Assembly: GCA_963773745.1 (NCBI GenBank)
Contig: CAVZCL010000001.1
Location: 558,001 to 622,000 of the forward strand
Length of the DNA stretch: 64,000 bases
Reading direction: 5' to 3'
Source: UBA5069 sp963773745
GTDB lineage: Bacteria; Chloroflexota; Anaerolineae; Caldilineales; Caldilineaceae
In this document: one piece after another, positions 43,597 to 52,834 of the stretch
Position numbering within the stretch: the first letter of the stretch is position 1
Layout: every line of letters starts with the position of its first letter
The notes under the pieces: model-generated
What the model saw: the letters and a program-made list of their open reading frames with translations, nothing else
Databases searched by the model: none
What the model was told of the DNA's origin: nothing
Translations under genes and position numbers: made by a program

Positions 43597-44656
43597 ATGT
43601 CTGTTCCACCCTTTGAAATCGGCGTCTTTACCTTTGCCGAGCGCACCGCCGACCCCGCCACCGGCCACCTTGTTTCTCCGCAGCAGCGGCTGGCCGACGT
43701 GATTGAGACCGCCGTCCTTGCCGACCAGGTGGGGCTGGACCTCTTCGGCGTAGGCGAGCATCACCGCCCCGACTTTGTTTCCTCGGCGCCGGCGGTTATC
43801 CTTGCGGCGATTGCCGCGCGCACCAAGCGCATCCGCCTCACATCGGCCGTCACTGTGCTGAGCAGTGACGACCCCGTGCGCGTCTTCCAGGATTTTGCCA
43901 CGCTCGACCTGATCAGCGGCGGGCGCGCCGAAATCATGGCAGGGCGCGGATCGTTTATCGAGTCCTTCCCGCTCTTTGGCTTTGATCTACAGGATTACGA
44001 GTCGCTCTTTGCCGAGAATCTTGGGCTGTTGCTCAAGCTGCGCGAGGGGGAGACGGTCACCTGGTCGGGCCGCCACCGTGCGCCGATTGAGGGGCTGGGC
44101 GTCTACCCGCGCCCTGTGCAGGAGCCGCTGCCCGTGTGGCTGGCCGTGGGTGGCACGCCGCAATCGGTGGTGCGCGCTGCCACGCTGGGGCTGCCGCTGG
44201 CGCTGGCCATCATCGGCGGCATGCCCGAGCGCTTCCGCCCGCTGGCCGAGCTTTACCGCGAAACGCGCGCGCAAGGTTGGGCGCGATCCGTCCACGCTGC
44301 CGCTGAGCATCAACTCGCACGGGCTGATTGGCGATTCCACGCAACAGGCGCTGGACGACTACTACCCCTCGGCCACGGTGGTGATGAACAAGATCGGCCG
44401 CGAGCGGGGCTGGCCGCCCGCCTCGCGCCAGCAGATGGAGCAGAACGCCACGTTGCGCGGGGCGGACTTCGTGGGCGCGCCCGGCGAAATCATCGAGAAG
44501 ATTCTCTTCCAGCACGAGCTCTTTGGCCACCAGCGCATGGCGCTGCAACTGGGCATCGGCACGATTGCGCACAGCAAGGTCATGCGCGCCGTGGAGCTGC
44601 TGGGCACGGAGGTTGCGCCGGTGGTGCGCAAGGAGATTGGGGCGCGCGTGGCATAA
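43597..44656 (+). CDS. LLM-class flavin-dependent oxidoreductase (one frameshift)
   Basis: About 352 residues from ATG 43597, with TGGAGG before it. It is a luciferase-like (bacterial luciferase alpha/F420-type) barrel: GLDLFGVGEHHRPDFVSSAPAVILAAIAARTKRIRLTSAV, VLSSDDPVRVFQDFATLDLIS, GRAEIMAGRGSF, PLPVWLAVGGTPQSV. Near 44268 the frame changes within a CG-repeat run, giving KVGRDPSTLPLSINSHGLIGD, FVGAPGEIIEKI, LGIGTIAHSKVMRAVELLG and the stop at 44656. It probably uses FMN. The substrate is unknown. Start and end both match the family, so the shift is likely a sequence error. Confidence 0.85.
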
Positions 44657-44674
44657 ACGCAGCGCCGATTCAAC

Positions 44675-45961
44675 TCACTGCGACAAGTCTGCGTTTGTGG
44701 CTACCCAGCGCAGCCATGCAAGTACTGTGCCTGCACGCCGACTGGGCGTGGACATGCCCAGCGTAGAATGCCGCGCAATGATTTCCGCAACCACCGCTTT
44801 TGATGGGAATTCTTCGCCAAGACCCAGCGCGGCCCATTCAATAAAGACGTCACGGAAAGAGGGCTGGGACAGCATTGCGGTTATCAGTTCACGAGTGCGC
44901 CGGTTGCGCTCGGGTAGGTTAATCAGCGAGACCCCAGTTGGGGTTAGCGCAAAGCCATTGATGCTTCTGTGTACCAACCCTAGATACGTTGCAGCATTTC
45001 CGTAGTAATCGCCCTGACGTTCATCGAACTCGAAGTGCTCTGCAACTTGCACTTTGGTGGCAGGGCCACCTTCAAGCATGGACAGCAAGTCGATCACCTT
45101 ATCCAGATCGTCAGCCTGAGGGAAGGGTATGGACGACGGAGACTCCAGGGGCGTCTGGCGCATTAGCGCCGAGAGACTGATGCCAGGGAGCTTTGTCTCC
45201 TGGAGAGTGTAGCTCTCGGCACGTGCGATTTTGAGATCACCAAATGTGTCACTGAACTGAAATTCGACGAAGTGAAAGATCCCATTCGTTATCACGAAGA
45301 AGATCGGCACAATCCGTTTGCGCGAACGTGACCGCCACTCCAGATACGGGTAGTAGAGCTGTCTGATATTGAAATCCGCTCGCCTGCCTTGTTTCGCTTC
45401 AAACAAGTAAATGGCGTCAGCACTCTCATAGCCGCCATCAACCTCAATTTGGACTCCCTGTACTCTCACTTCGGCTTTGTTGACTGGCAACTGAAACGAA
45501 AAGGCACGGCTAAACATGCGCCCTCGGATTGCAAGCTGTATTTTGGGATCCTGCGTAAACCGGCGCAGAAGTGATGAGATGTATGCGAAATCGAGGGCCT
45601 GCGACTCGTTGAGCTTCTGAATGCCAGGAAACGAATCGTATGCGGAAAGATCCTCCAACGGCTCGTGCCACTGTACGTCCGACGAATAGCACGCACTCGC
45701 GAGCGGGAAATAGGTCTTTTGCTCAGGATCGTTGAATAAGATGTATTGCCCGTTGCGGGTTGGGAAGAGTGCAAGATCGTTGCTCTTGAAGACGCTGGGG
45801 CGCTCGGCAAGAGTATCGATTTTGGCAAGCAGACGCGGTTCACGCCCGCTCAGGGCTTTCAGTTCGGCCGCGCTGACTAAAGCGTGGCCATTCGTTTGTA
45901 TTTGGTCCAATACATCGGTTGCGTCAAAATACCGCTGCCACGCGCTGTCGTTTTCGGTCAT
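44675..45961 (-). CDS. Type II restriction endonuclease (PD-(D/E)XK type)
   Basis: 428 residues from ATG 45961, 22 bases after the methylase stop. The central part holds a plausible nuclease core: VQIEVDGGYESADAIYLFEAKQGRRADFNIRQLYYPY, with the Asp and the E-A-K of a PD-(D/E)XK site, then IVPIFFVITNGIFHFVEFQF. The C-terminal third (DLLSMLEGGPATKVQVAEHFEFDERQGDYYGNAATYLGL) looks like a winged-helix DNA-binding domain. Adjacency to a Dam-family adenine methylase makes restriction the likely role. The DNA is clearly more A/T-rich than flanking core genes. The recognition site is not predictable beyond the methylase's GATC-like affiliation. Confidence 0.8.
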   Translation of the reverse strand: MTENDSAWQRYFDATDVLDQIQTNGHALVSAAELKALSGREPRLLAKIDTLAERPSVFKSNDLALFPTRNGQYILFNDPEQKTYFPLASACYSSDVQWHEPLEDLSAYDSFPGIQKLNESQALDFAYISSLLRRFTQDPKIQLAIRGRMFSRAFSFQLPVNKAEVRVQGVQIEVDGGYESADAIYLFEAKQGRRADFNIRQLYYPYLEWRSRSRKRIVPIFFVITNGIFHFVEFQFSDTFGDLKIARAESYTLQETKLPGISLSALMRQTPLESPSSIPFPQADDLDKVIDLLSMLEGGPATKVQVAEHFEFDERQGDYYGNAATYLGLVHRSINGFALTPTGVSLINLPERNRRTRELITAMLSQPSFRDVFIEWAALGLGEEFPSKAVVAEIIARHSTLGMSTPSRRAGTVLAWLRWVATNADLSQ

Positions 45962-45983
45962 CGCTAGACCTGATAGTTCGTGA

Positions 45984-46907
45984 TCACGAGTTCGCTGATT
46001 TTTCCGCGCCCACGCCTTTGGAATTAATCATTCGACTTGCCAGCACACGCTGAATGTATTGGCCTGCGTAAAGGTCATCAAAGAAAGAGTCATCGGGATT
46101 GGCGTGCCGTGGGTCGGAGTTGCTCAGCATCATCTTCGCACGCGTCCTTTGCGAGAGTTTGCAGAAGAGTGACGCAAGCGCCTTCTGTTGTGTATCACCA
46201 AAGCCACTCCGCGCATATGCAGTAAAGCTCGCCGATTTCGTTAAGGGGCGATAGGGCGGGTCAAAATATACGAAAGACTTGTCGTCTACATAGTGCGCGC
46301 AATCCGCGTACGATCCGATGTGCAGATTGGCGCGCTTTAGCAGTCGTGATGCAGCGTACAGGTTCGCTTCATCAAAGACGACGGGGTTTCGATACCCACC
46401 AAATGGGACGTTGAATGTGCCACTGCGATTGACACGATAGAGGCCGTTGAAGCAGGTCTTGTTCAGGAAAATCATCTGGGCGGCACGGGCTATCCAGTCA
46501 TGCCCGAAGGTTGCAAAATCGATAGCCTGACGATTTTGGTTGTATTGATGACGTAACTCGTAGAAGAACTTCTCGCGATCTGACTCATTGCGCTCCAAGT
46601 AGTGCGTTCGATACGCAACCAACCCATCAATGAGCGCTTCCGGTTCATGCTTGACGACGGAATACGCAAGTATCAATTCCTCATTGATGTCAAACAGATG
46701 CGCTTCTTCAACTTCGTAGCCTTGGATCACATCAAAAAAGAGCGCGCCACCGCCCAGGAACGGTTCGATGTATCGATGGATGTCGCCTGCGCGCAATTCC
46801 GGAGGATACAGCTCGCGCAGCACAGGCAGCAGTTGCGACTTGCCACCTGCCCACTTCAAGAACGGCTTCGCTTCAACTTCGCCGAAGAGAAACTTCGTCA
46901 CTTCCAC
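45984..46907 (-). CDS. DNA adenine methylase, D12/Dam class
   Basis: 307 residues from a GTG at 46907, chosen because AGGGGAT lies before it; an open frame extends further but has no ribosome site. The class alpha amino-methyltransferase motifs are KPFLKWAGGKSQLL (motif X), IEPFLGGGALFF (motif I, AdoMet), HLFDINEELI (motif II), and FVYFDPPYRPL (catalytic DPPY). FLNKTCFNGLYRVNRSGTFNVPFGGY is the target-recognition region shared with Dam and DpnM, suggesting a GATC-like target. It is the first gene of an M-R operon. Confidence 0.93.
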   Translation of the reverse strand: MEVTKFLFGEVEAKPFLKWAGGKSQLLPVLRELYPPELRAGDIHRYIEPFLGGGALFFDVIQGYEVEEAHLFDINEELILAYSVVKHEPEALIDGLVAYRTHYLERNESDREKFFYELRHQYNQNRQAIDFATFGHDWIARAAQMIFLNKTCFNGLYRVNRSGTFNVPFGGYRNPVVFDEANLYAASRLLKRANLHIGSYADCAHYVDDKSFVYFDPPYRPLTKSASFTAYARSGFGDTQQKALASLFCKLSQRTRAKMMLSNSDPRHANPDDSFFDDLYAGQYIQRVLASRMINSKGVGAEKSANS

Positions 46908-46957
46908 AATCCGGATCCCCTGCAGATCGCACCCTGTAATCTGTAGCCCATGGAGCC

Positions 46958-46966
46958 AGTATAGCA
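46958..46966 (-). promoter_or_regulatory. Extended -10 promoter of the restriction-modification operon
   Basis: Minus-strand TGCTATACT, 51 bases before the GTG at 46907. No good -35 hexamer is present, as expected for an extended -10 type. Confidence 0.5.
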
Positions 46967-47089
46967 GAACGCCTGTGCGCACGCCAGCCTTAACGTGCTA
47001 GCCTGACCCGCACGCGCTTTTGCTCTTGCACGCCCCCCACGCTACACTGAGGGGACGCACACCCGCCATTCCAAAGGAGCTTATTGCCC

Positions 47090-48475
47090 ATGTCCCGCCC
47101 CATTGTGCCCGGCCCCACCTATGCCGAGATGCGCAACCCGCTACTCCTGCCCGCGGGGCTGCGCGACGCCGCCAACGCCGCACGCAGCGACGAGCGCAAT
47201 GCGCTGAATCTCTTCAACATCAACTGGAAACAGACCGACGACAACCCCGACGCCATTGTGCTCCCCAAGGAGCTGACGGGCGTGCAGGCCAACATCATCG
47301 TGCTCAGCGGGCGCACCTTCCCCAGCGGCAGCATGAAGGTGGGCCCCGCCTACGTCACCCTGGCAGAGCGCGAGGCCATGAAGCACCTGCGCCCGGGCGA
47401 CCGCAAGGTCATTGGCCCCAGCACAGGCAACTTTGGCATTGGCACGGCCTACGTCTCCATGCTCAAGGGCTACGACGCCATTGTCGTCATGCCAGACAAC
47501 ATGAGCGAGGAGCGTTACGACCGCATTCAGAAGTACGGCGGCAGCCTGGATTTGACCCCCGGCACAGAGTCGGACGTCATCCTCACGCTCGAGCGCACGC
47601 ACGCTGAATATGTGAGCAAGCCCGACGAGTACGTGGTGCTGGCGCAGTTTGAACTGCTGCCCAACTACCGCTTCCACCGCCACGCAACGGGCGCTGCGGT
47701 CGCAGCCTCGGCGCAGGGGGTGGGAAACGGTCGCGTGGCTGCATTTGTGAGCGCCCCCGGCAGCGCCGGCACGCTGGCCGCTGGTGACTACATCAAGAAT
47801 CTTTGGCCCGACAGCAAGATTGTGGCGCTGGAGCCGCGCGAATGCCCCACGCTTTACGATGGCGGCCAGGGGCAGCACCGCATTGAGGGCATTGGCGACA
47901 AGATGGTGACGCTCATCCACAACGTCTTCAACACGGATCTGCTCATGCTGATCCACGATGAGGACACCGTGCGCGGCATGGAGGTCATCCAGGCCGGCAC
48001 CGATGTGCTCGTCAACCGGCTGGGCGTGGCCCGCGATGTGGCCGAGAGCCTGGTGGGACGCTTTGGGCCGTCGTGCATCTGCAACATCATCGGCGCCATC
48101 AAGACGGCCAAATACCTGGGGCTGGGGCCGGATGACAACGTGGTGACCATTGCCACCGACTCCTACGACCGTTACCCCTCCGTCAGCCAGGCGCTCTATG
48201 GGCGCAACGGCGGCCGCCCGAACGACGACCAGCTTGAGATGTGGGCGCGCAGCGCACTTCTGGGTGCAAGCCTGGGCGAGATTGTGGACCTGAACAAGAA
48301 TGGACAGCACGGCCGCCTGCAGCAGATGAAGGAAAGCACGTGGACGCAGTTCGGCTACGACGCTGATTACATCCGCGCCATGGGCGACCAGGAGTTCTGG
48401 GATGGCGAGTACGCGAAGATCAAGGAAATTGATCCCGTCATCGCCCAGGTGCGCGGCGCACTGCCGACTGCATAG
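47090..48475 (+). CDS. PLP-dependent cysteine-synthase-like enzyme
   Basis: 461 residues from ATG 47090, with AAGGAG ten bases before. It is a fold type II PLP enzyme: TFPSGSMKVGPAYVTL with the PLP Lys, VIGPSTGNFGIGTAYVSMLKGYDAIVVMPDNMSEER (the substrate-binding Ser-Thr-Gly-Asn loop), and VSAPGSAGTLAAGDYIK (glycine-rich phosphate loop region). It is longer than CysK because of a C-terminal extension after NNVVTIATDSYDRYPSV. The family is annotated as cysteine synthase or PLP-dependent beta-subunit, but the substrate is unproven. It is a single gene followed by a palindrome. Confidence 0.82.
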   Translation: MSRPIVPGPTYAEMRNPLLLPAGLRDAANAARSDERNALNLFNINWKQTDDNPDAIVLPKELTGVQANIIVLSGRTFPSGSMKVGPAYVTLAEREAMKHLRPGDRKVIGPSTGNFGIGTAYVSMLKGYDAIVVMPDNMSEERYDRIQKYGGSLDLTPGTESDVILTLERTHAEYVSKPDEYVVLAQFELLPNYRFHRHATGAAVAASAQGVGNGRVAAFVSAPGSAGTLAAGDYIKNLWPDSKIVALEPRECPTLYDGGQGQHRIEGIGDKMVTLIHNVFNTDLLMLIHDEDTVRGMEVIQAGTDVLVNRLGVARDVAESLVGRFGPSCICNIIGAIKTAKYLGLGPDDNVVTIATDSYDRYPSVSQALYGRNGGRPNDDQLEMWARSALLGASLGEIVDLNKNGQHGRLQQMKESTWTQFGYDADYIRAMGDQEFWDGEYAKIKEIDPVIAQVRGALPTA

Positions 48476-48598
48476 CTGCGACGCAGAGGCGCAAAGACGC
48501 AAAGTAACGCAAAGAAAAGCAACGGCAAGGAGGAATTTCTCCTCCTGCCGTTGCTTTTCTTTGAGGTCCCTTTGCGTCTCTGCGCCTTTGCGTCGTAG
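48476..48598. repeat. Inverted repeat, 'acgcaaag' family
   Basis: GCTGCGACGCAGAGGCGCAA + AGACGCAAAG and AAAGAAAAGCAACGGCAAGG are mirrored by TGCCGTTGCTTTTCTTTGAG + and CTTTGCGTCTCTGCGCCTTT + GCGTCGTAG. It lies between the convergent PLP-enzyme and TetR genes and could terminate both. Confidence 0.88.
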
Positions 48599-48619
48599 TT
48601 TATTTGCTACGTATTGGAG

Positions 48620-49228
48620 TCAGGCAGCTACGCCGTGGAGGAAGAAGTCGAAGACTTGCTCGATCACTGCATCGCTGGGCGGCGGGCCGCCGCTGCTGCC
48701 GAAGTAGGGGTAGAGGATGCCCAGCAGCGCCCATGTGGCCAGCGCCGGATCGACGCTGCGGAACTCCCCTGCTGCAATACCTGCAGCGATGACGGCCCCG
48801 ATTGGCCCCAGAAACTGCGCCTGATAGCGCTCATGGAAAGCGACCCGCGCAGCGCCGCTCATGTGGACCATCTCGACGCTTGCCAGCCGTAGAATCGCGC
48901 GCTGCTCAATCGGCTGGCGCAGAATATCGCGCACGATTGTGCGCAGCCCCTCCCTCGGCGAGGGTGCAGAGGCGCACGCATCGCGCACTACGACCTCCAT
49001 GCTGTCCAGATAGCTTTCGAGAATCGCGAGGAAAAGCGCCTCCTTGTCGGTGAAGTAATGGTAGAGCGCAGGCTTGCTCACGCCCACGGCCTCGGCGATC
49101 TCGCGCATGGAGAGCCCCTTGTAGCCCTGCTCCACGAAGAGGCGCTGCGCCGCGCCCAGAATGCGCTCGCGCCCACCCTCCTTGCCCGCGTCTCGCAGAC
49201 TTCCTCGCTCCACCTCGGTCGCCATCAT
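48620..49228 (-). CDS. TetR-family transcriptional regulator
   Basis: 202 residues from ATG 49228 (a second ATG follows directly). The N-terminal helix-turn-helix is clear: GGRERILGAAQRLFVEQGYKGLSMREIAEAVGVSKPALYHYFTDKEALFLAILESYLD. The ligand-binding half is helical and ends with DALATWALLG-like and AVIEQVFDFFLHG segments. It lies 80 bases after the MFS efflux gene in the same operon. A doubled palindromic operator at 50742-50777 overlaps the operon promoter, so it most likely represses its own operon until an effluxed compound binds. Confidence 0.92.
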   Translation of the reverse strand: MMATEVERGSLRDAGKEGGRERILGAAQRLFVEQGYKGLSMREIAEAVGVSKPALYHYFTDKEALFLAILESYLDSMEVVVRDACASAPSPREGLRTIVRDILRQPIEQRAILRLASVEMVHMSGAARVAFHERYQAQFLGPIGAVIAAGIAAGEFRSVDPALATWALLGILYPYFGSSGGPPPSDAVIEQVFDFFLHGVAA

Positions 49229-49308
49229 GTTGCTCTCTAGCCTCTCACTCTCCACAAAGAAGTGGCCTGGCTGCCTGTACAGACGCCACCATGCCGTCTG
49301 CCGAATCG

Positions 49309-50716
49309 TTATGCCACGGCCGGGTGACTCTCCTCGAGCGTCGCATCCGGCGCGGCGCCGAAATCGGCGCGCTCCTGCGCTCGGCTCTTGAGCAGCATCG
49401 CCAGAGCAAGCAACACAACCATGACCGCACCGAGCACGAGGAACGCAGTCGTATAGCCAACCAGCCCGCCACCCACGCTGGCCGCAACAGCCCCTACCAG
49501 CGCGGCCCCCACGAGTTGCCCCGTGCTGGTGAAGATTGTGACGACACCCTGCGCCGACGCGCGATCGGCCTCGGGCGATTCGTTGATGGTGATGTAGCGA
49601 ATTGGCGCGCCCAGCAGGGAGGCAAGGCCAAAGCCAATGAGCACGCTGGAGGCGTAGAAGCCCCAGAGCGCATCGCCCAGAAAGCTCATCCCCAGCGCGC
49701 CAACTGCCATGAGCCCGACGCCGCCGAGGATGACAAAGCGCGAGCCCAGCGCATCCAGCATGCGCCCCGCCAGCGGCGAGCCGATTGCCAGCGCCACCAC
49801 CAGCGGCATGAGCATGAAACTGGCGCTCGAAGAGCTCACGCCGAAGGCTGCCACGGCCAGCGCCGGCATGAAGATCGTGGCCACCTCGCCCAGGCCGGCG
49901 CCAAAGGTAATGGCATTGGCCAGCTTCAACTGGCGCGGGGCCAGCAGCTCGGGGCGCACAATCGGGTCGGCGGCGTGGTGCTCCAGCCGCCAGAAGACCG
50001 GCAGCAGCACGACCGCCACAAGCAGCAAGGGCCACACCAGCGGCGAGGCGAGGCTGGCAAGGAACTGCGTCGTGTCGATCTGGTTAAGCGCAAAGGCCAG
50101 TGCCGCCAGCGCCAGCGGCGAGCGTGGCCATCCCGGCCCAGTCAAAGGGCAGCAGCTCCTTGCGCCGCGCAGAGGGCAGCTCGCGCCAGGCGAGGAGGAT
50201 AACGACCAGCGCAATCGGCAGATTGATGGCAAAGACCCAGCGCCAACTGAAGAGCAGCAGCACGCCGCCAACGATGGGGCCAATGATAAAGGCAAGGCCG
50301 AAGACTGCGCCAATCAGCCCCAGCGCGCTGCCACGCTTCTCGGGCGGGAAGGTGTCACCGATTACGGCCGACGCCACGGGGAAGATGCCGCCTGCGCCCA
50401 ACCCCTGTACAGCGCGACCCAGCAGCACGAACCAGAAGGCCGAAACCGGCGCGACAACGACCAGCAGCGAACCCAACGCGAAGAGGCTCACCGCAAGGAC
50501 GTAGATAGTGCGGCGGCCAAAGCGGTCCGACAATTTGGCAAGCAGCGGCGTGCCCACCAGATTCATGAGCACATAGATGGTGAAGACCCACGCCAGCGCG
50601 CGCTCATTGACGCCGAAGATCTGCTGGATTGTGGGCAGCGCAGGGCCGACGATGGCAATGTCGAGCGCCGCCATGAGGACGCCGACGAACAGTACTCCAA
50701 GAACTCGATTGCGCAT
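49309..50716 (-). CDS. MFS drug exporter, DHA2-like (one frameshift)
   Basis: About 468 residues from ATG 50716. The pattern is that of EmrB/QacA-type exporters: VGVLMAALDIAIVGPALPTIQ (motif D1), FTIYVLMNLVGTPLLAKLSDRFGRRTIYVLAV (motif A), LGRAVQGLGAGGIFPVASAVIGD (motif B), GLIGAVFGLAFIIGPIVGGVL (motif C) and WRWVFAINLPIAL. Near 50115 the frame changes to ALAALAFALNQID; the second half continues normally to SHPAVA and the stop at 49309. It is divergent to nothing; the promoter and TetR operator lie directly upstream. Likely role: proton-driven export of toxic compounds. Confidence 0.88.
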
Positions 50717-50741
50717 GATGGCAAATCCCTCCGCTCATATG

Positions 50742-50806
50742 ACCTACCGGTCGGTAACATACTTACCGGTCGGTCAAATTTACCACCATTGTTGTGTGTT
50801 GTCAAT
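50742..50806 (-). promoter_or_regulatory. Promoter with doubled TetR-type operator for the MFS-tetR operon
   Basis: On the minus strand: TTGACA (50806-50801), a 17-base spacer, TAAATT (50783-50778), then immediately two copies of a TTACCGACCGGTA-like palindrome (TGACCGACCGGTAAGT and GTTACCGACCGGTAGGTC, 50777-50742). Two tandem sites over the transcription start are typical for TetR-family repression. The ATG of the MFS gene is 26 bases further on. Confidence 0.85.
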
Positions 50807-51005
50807 AGGCAAATCGAGATTGGGGTTGATCAAGGGTCCCCTTGACGAGCAAGTGCGTGCGCGTGGCCGTAGTCGGGGCTTCCAGCGCTCGGCCCAGTCT
50901 GCGCAGACCCGAGCTTTCGAAGCGGCGGCTTCAGCCGACACCTGTGGAATCCCGCTCCAACGAGTAGAAATCAGCGTGGATGAACAATGGCCAACAAATA
51001 CAAAA

Positions 51006-51026
51006 CCGAGGGCTGGAAGCCCTCGG
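51006..51026. repeat. Short hairpin CCGAGGGCT/AGCCCTCGG
   Basis: CCGAGGGCTGGAAGCCCTCGG is a small hairpin related in sequence to the GGAGGGCTGGAAGCCCC blocks at 8430 and 13730. It lies in the gap 50807-51052, which otherwise shows no gene; the hairpin may end transcription of the CDF gene. Confidence 0.55.
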
Positions 51027-51052
51027 CTACGGTGCGCGGAAGTGTTCGGCGG

Positions 51053-52064
51053 CTATACCGTGCGGTCCAAGTCCTGGTCATCCATCGAGCTGGGGTCATC
51101 CAGCGGCTCGAGGTGCGTGGATGCCACAAGGCCGGGCAGCGCGTTTGCCAACGCCGCCTCAATTGCATCCGCAACCACATGGCCGCGCTGGATGGTCCAG
51201 CGGCCGGGCACGAGCACGTGCATGGAAACGAAGCGGCGCGTGCCCGCCTGGCGTGTGCGCAGCGCGTGGAATTCCAGCCCCTGGTCGCGGTAGGGCTGCA
51301 ACACCGTGTCGATCTCCGCCACCTCGGCGGGCGAAAGCGACGCATCCATAAGCCCCTCGGCCGAGCGCCGCACCAACTGCACCCCCGACCACACAATGTT
51401 GAGTGCAACCAGCAGGCCAATGATCGGGTCCAGGATGAGCCAGCCCGTGACATAGACAAGCGCCACCGCGACAATAACCCCTGCCGAGGTATAGACATCA
51501 GTGAGAAGATGTCTGGCGTCCGCTTCAAGCGGAATGGAGCGGTAGCGTGCGCGCCGCACGCAGCAGCGTTATCGACACGCCCAGGTTGACGGCCGATGCA
51601 ACCACCGCCACCAGCAAGCCGATGCCAATGTTTTCCAGCGGCTGCGGGTCCAGCAGCTTCTGGAAGGCGCTCCAACCGATTCCTACGGCCGCCACGAGAA
51701 TGAGCGCGCCTTCAATGCCGCTGGAGAAGTACTCGGCCTTGGTGTGGCCAAAGGCGTGCTCGTCGTCCGGTGGCCGCTCGGCCACACTAATCAGCAGCAG
51801 CGCCATGGTGGCTGCGGCAAGGTTGACCAGCGACTCAATCGCGTCGGAGAGGAGCCCCACGGAACCGGTCAGCAGATATGCGCCGGTCTTCAAACCAATG
51901 GTCAGGATGGCAGCCCCGATGGAGAGGAGGGCGAAGCGCTTGAGCGAACCGCCCTGCTTGCCGGCCACAGGCGCGCCGGTGGGGATCAGCGCGCCGTGAG
52001 CGGCGGCGTCTGCTGCGTTTTCTTCATAGTCGCGGGGCGATCGTTGTTGCTCCATGGGTTGCAT
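51053..52064 (-). CDS. Cation diffusion facilitator transporter (one frameshift)
   Basis: About 335 residues from ATG 52064. There are six helices with the CDF layout: AAILTIGLKTGAYLLTGSVGLLSDAIESLVNLAAATMALLLI (helices 1-2), FSSGIEGALILVAAVGIGWSAF, LLVAVVASAVNLGVSITLLRAA, shift near 51545, RYRSIPLEADARHLLTDVYTSAGVI (helix 5, with HxxxD). A cytoplasmic ferredoxin-like domain ends the protein (LEFHALRTRQAGTRRFVSMHVLVPG). In helix 2 the usual HxxxD or DxxxD site reads ExxxN (ESLVN), which is unusual. Expected role: proton-coupled export of divalent metal ions. Metal choice is uncertain. Confidence 0.85.
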
Positions 52065-52142
52065 GTTTCCTGAGTCGTGCGTCTCTTGCCTGTATGCTTA
52101 AGACAGATCATGATGAGACAGATATCTCATCGTGGTTTCAGT

Positions 52143-52793
52143 TTAGGTGTGACTTTCGACCTGGCCGATTGGCAGGCGAATGATCGTCTTCATCTTCTCC
52201 GGCGCGCTCTTTTGCGGGTCGCTCAGGTAGATTTCATGGTGTTTGCCCGACTGCACATAGCCTTGCTCGGCGATGAATGCATTCAGCCGCGCCACGGTAG
52301 GCGTCTCGTCGGCAAAGGGGCCCAGATGCAGAACCTGGGCCGAAGGTCCTTCATTGAAGTGGTCGAAGGCAACGCCGTCGAGCGCGGCAAGGCCCTTTTT
52401 GGCACGGGCGGCTGTGCGTGCCTGGGCAACCTGTGCATCGGTGACGAAATCGGGCAGCACAATCAAGGCGCGCCAGAGCCAGTTGCGCTTGTCATCCAGC
52501 GCGAACGCTTCGCCCTCGCCCACCCACCAAAGCGCCTCGAGCGGCATGACGACGAAATCCGGCGTCGCACCCGCTTTCTTGAGCATGAACTTGAGCGAGT
52601 ACGCGGTGCTGTAGAGCGCCTCGACCGCCGCCTTCCACGCCGGCGCACTGTTGGGGTCGCCTGCGCCGTCGATGGCCAGCACCGAGAACGTTGGTGGAGT
52701 GATGAGGCTGCACGCCGTGCCGCGCGGGTTGTAGAGGAGCGGCAGCGCCTTCTTCAGATCAAGCTTTTGTTTGTCCTCCGCTGCTGCAGCCAT
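52143..52793 (-). CDS. GyrI-like small-molecule-binding protein
   Basis: 216 residues from ATG 52793, with AAGGAGCAG before it. The fold segments match the GyrI-like family: FSVLAIDGAGDPNSAPAWKAAVEALYSTAYSLKFMLKKAG, VMPLEALWW, WLWRALIVLPDFVT, FNEGPSAQVLHLGPFADETPTVARLNAFIAEQGY, GKHHEIYLSDP. Single-domain proteins of this kind bind hydrophobic ligands or hydrolyse cyclopropanoids, unlike AraC-linked GyrI domains. It lies 78 bases after the CDF gene start on the same strand. Confidence 0.85.
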   Translation of the reverse strand: MAAAAEDKQKLDLKKALPLLYNPRGTACSLITPPTFSVLAIDGAGDPNSAPAWKAAVEALYSTAYSLKFMLKKAGATPDFVVMPLEALWWVGEGEAFALDDKRNWLWRALIVLPDFVTDAQVAQARTAARAKKGLAALDGVAFDHFNEGPSAQVLHLGPFADETPTVARLNAFIAEQGYVQSGKHHEIYLSDPQKSAPEKMKTIIRLPIGQVESHT

Positions 52794-52834
52794 CGCGCCT
52801 GCTCCTTGCCAGGGTGCTCTTTCGGTTTGCAGAA

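Noticed and set aside
47141..48502. 453-codon frame antisense to the PLP enzyme
   Set aside because: Antisense shadow; low-complexity translation and a start inside a palindromic repeat.
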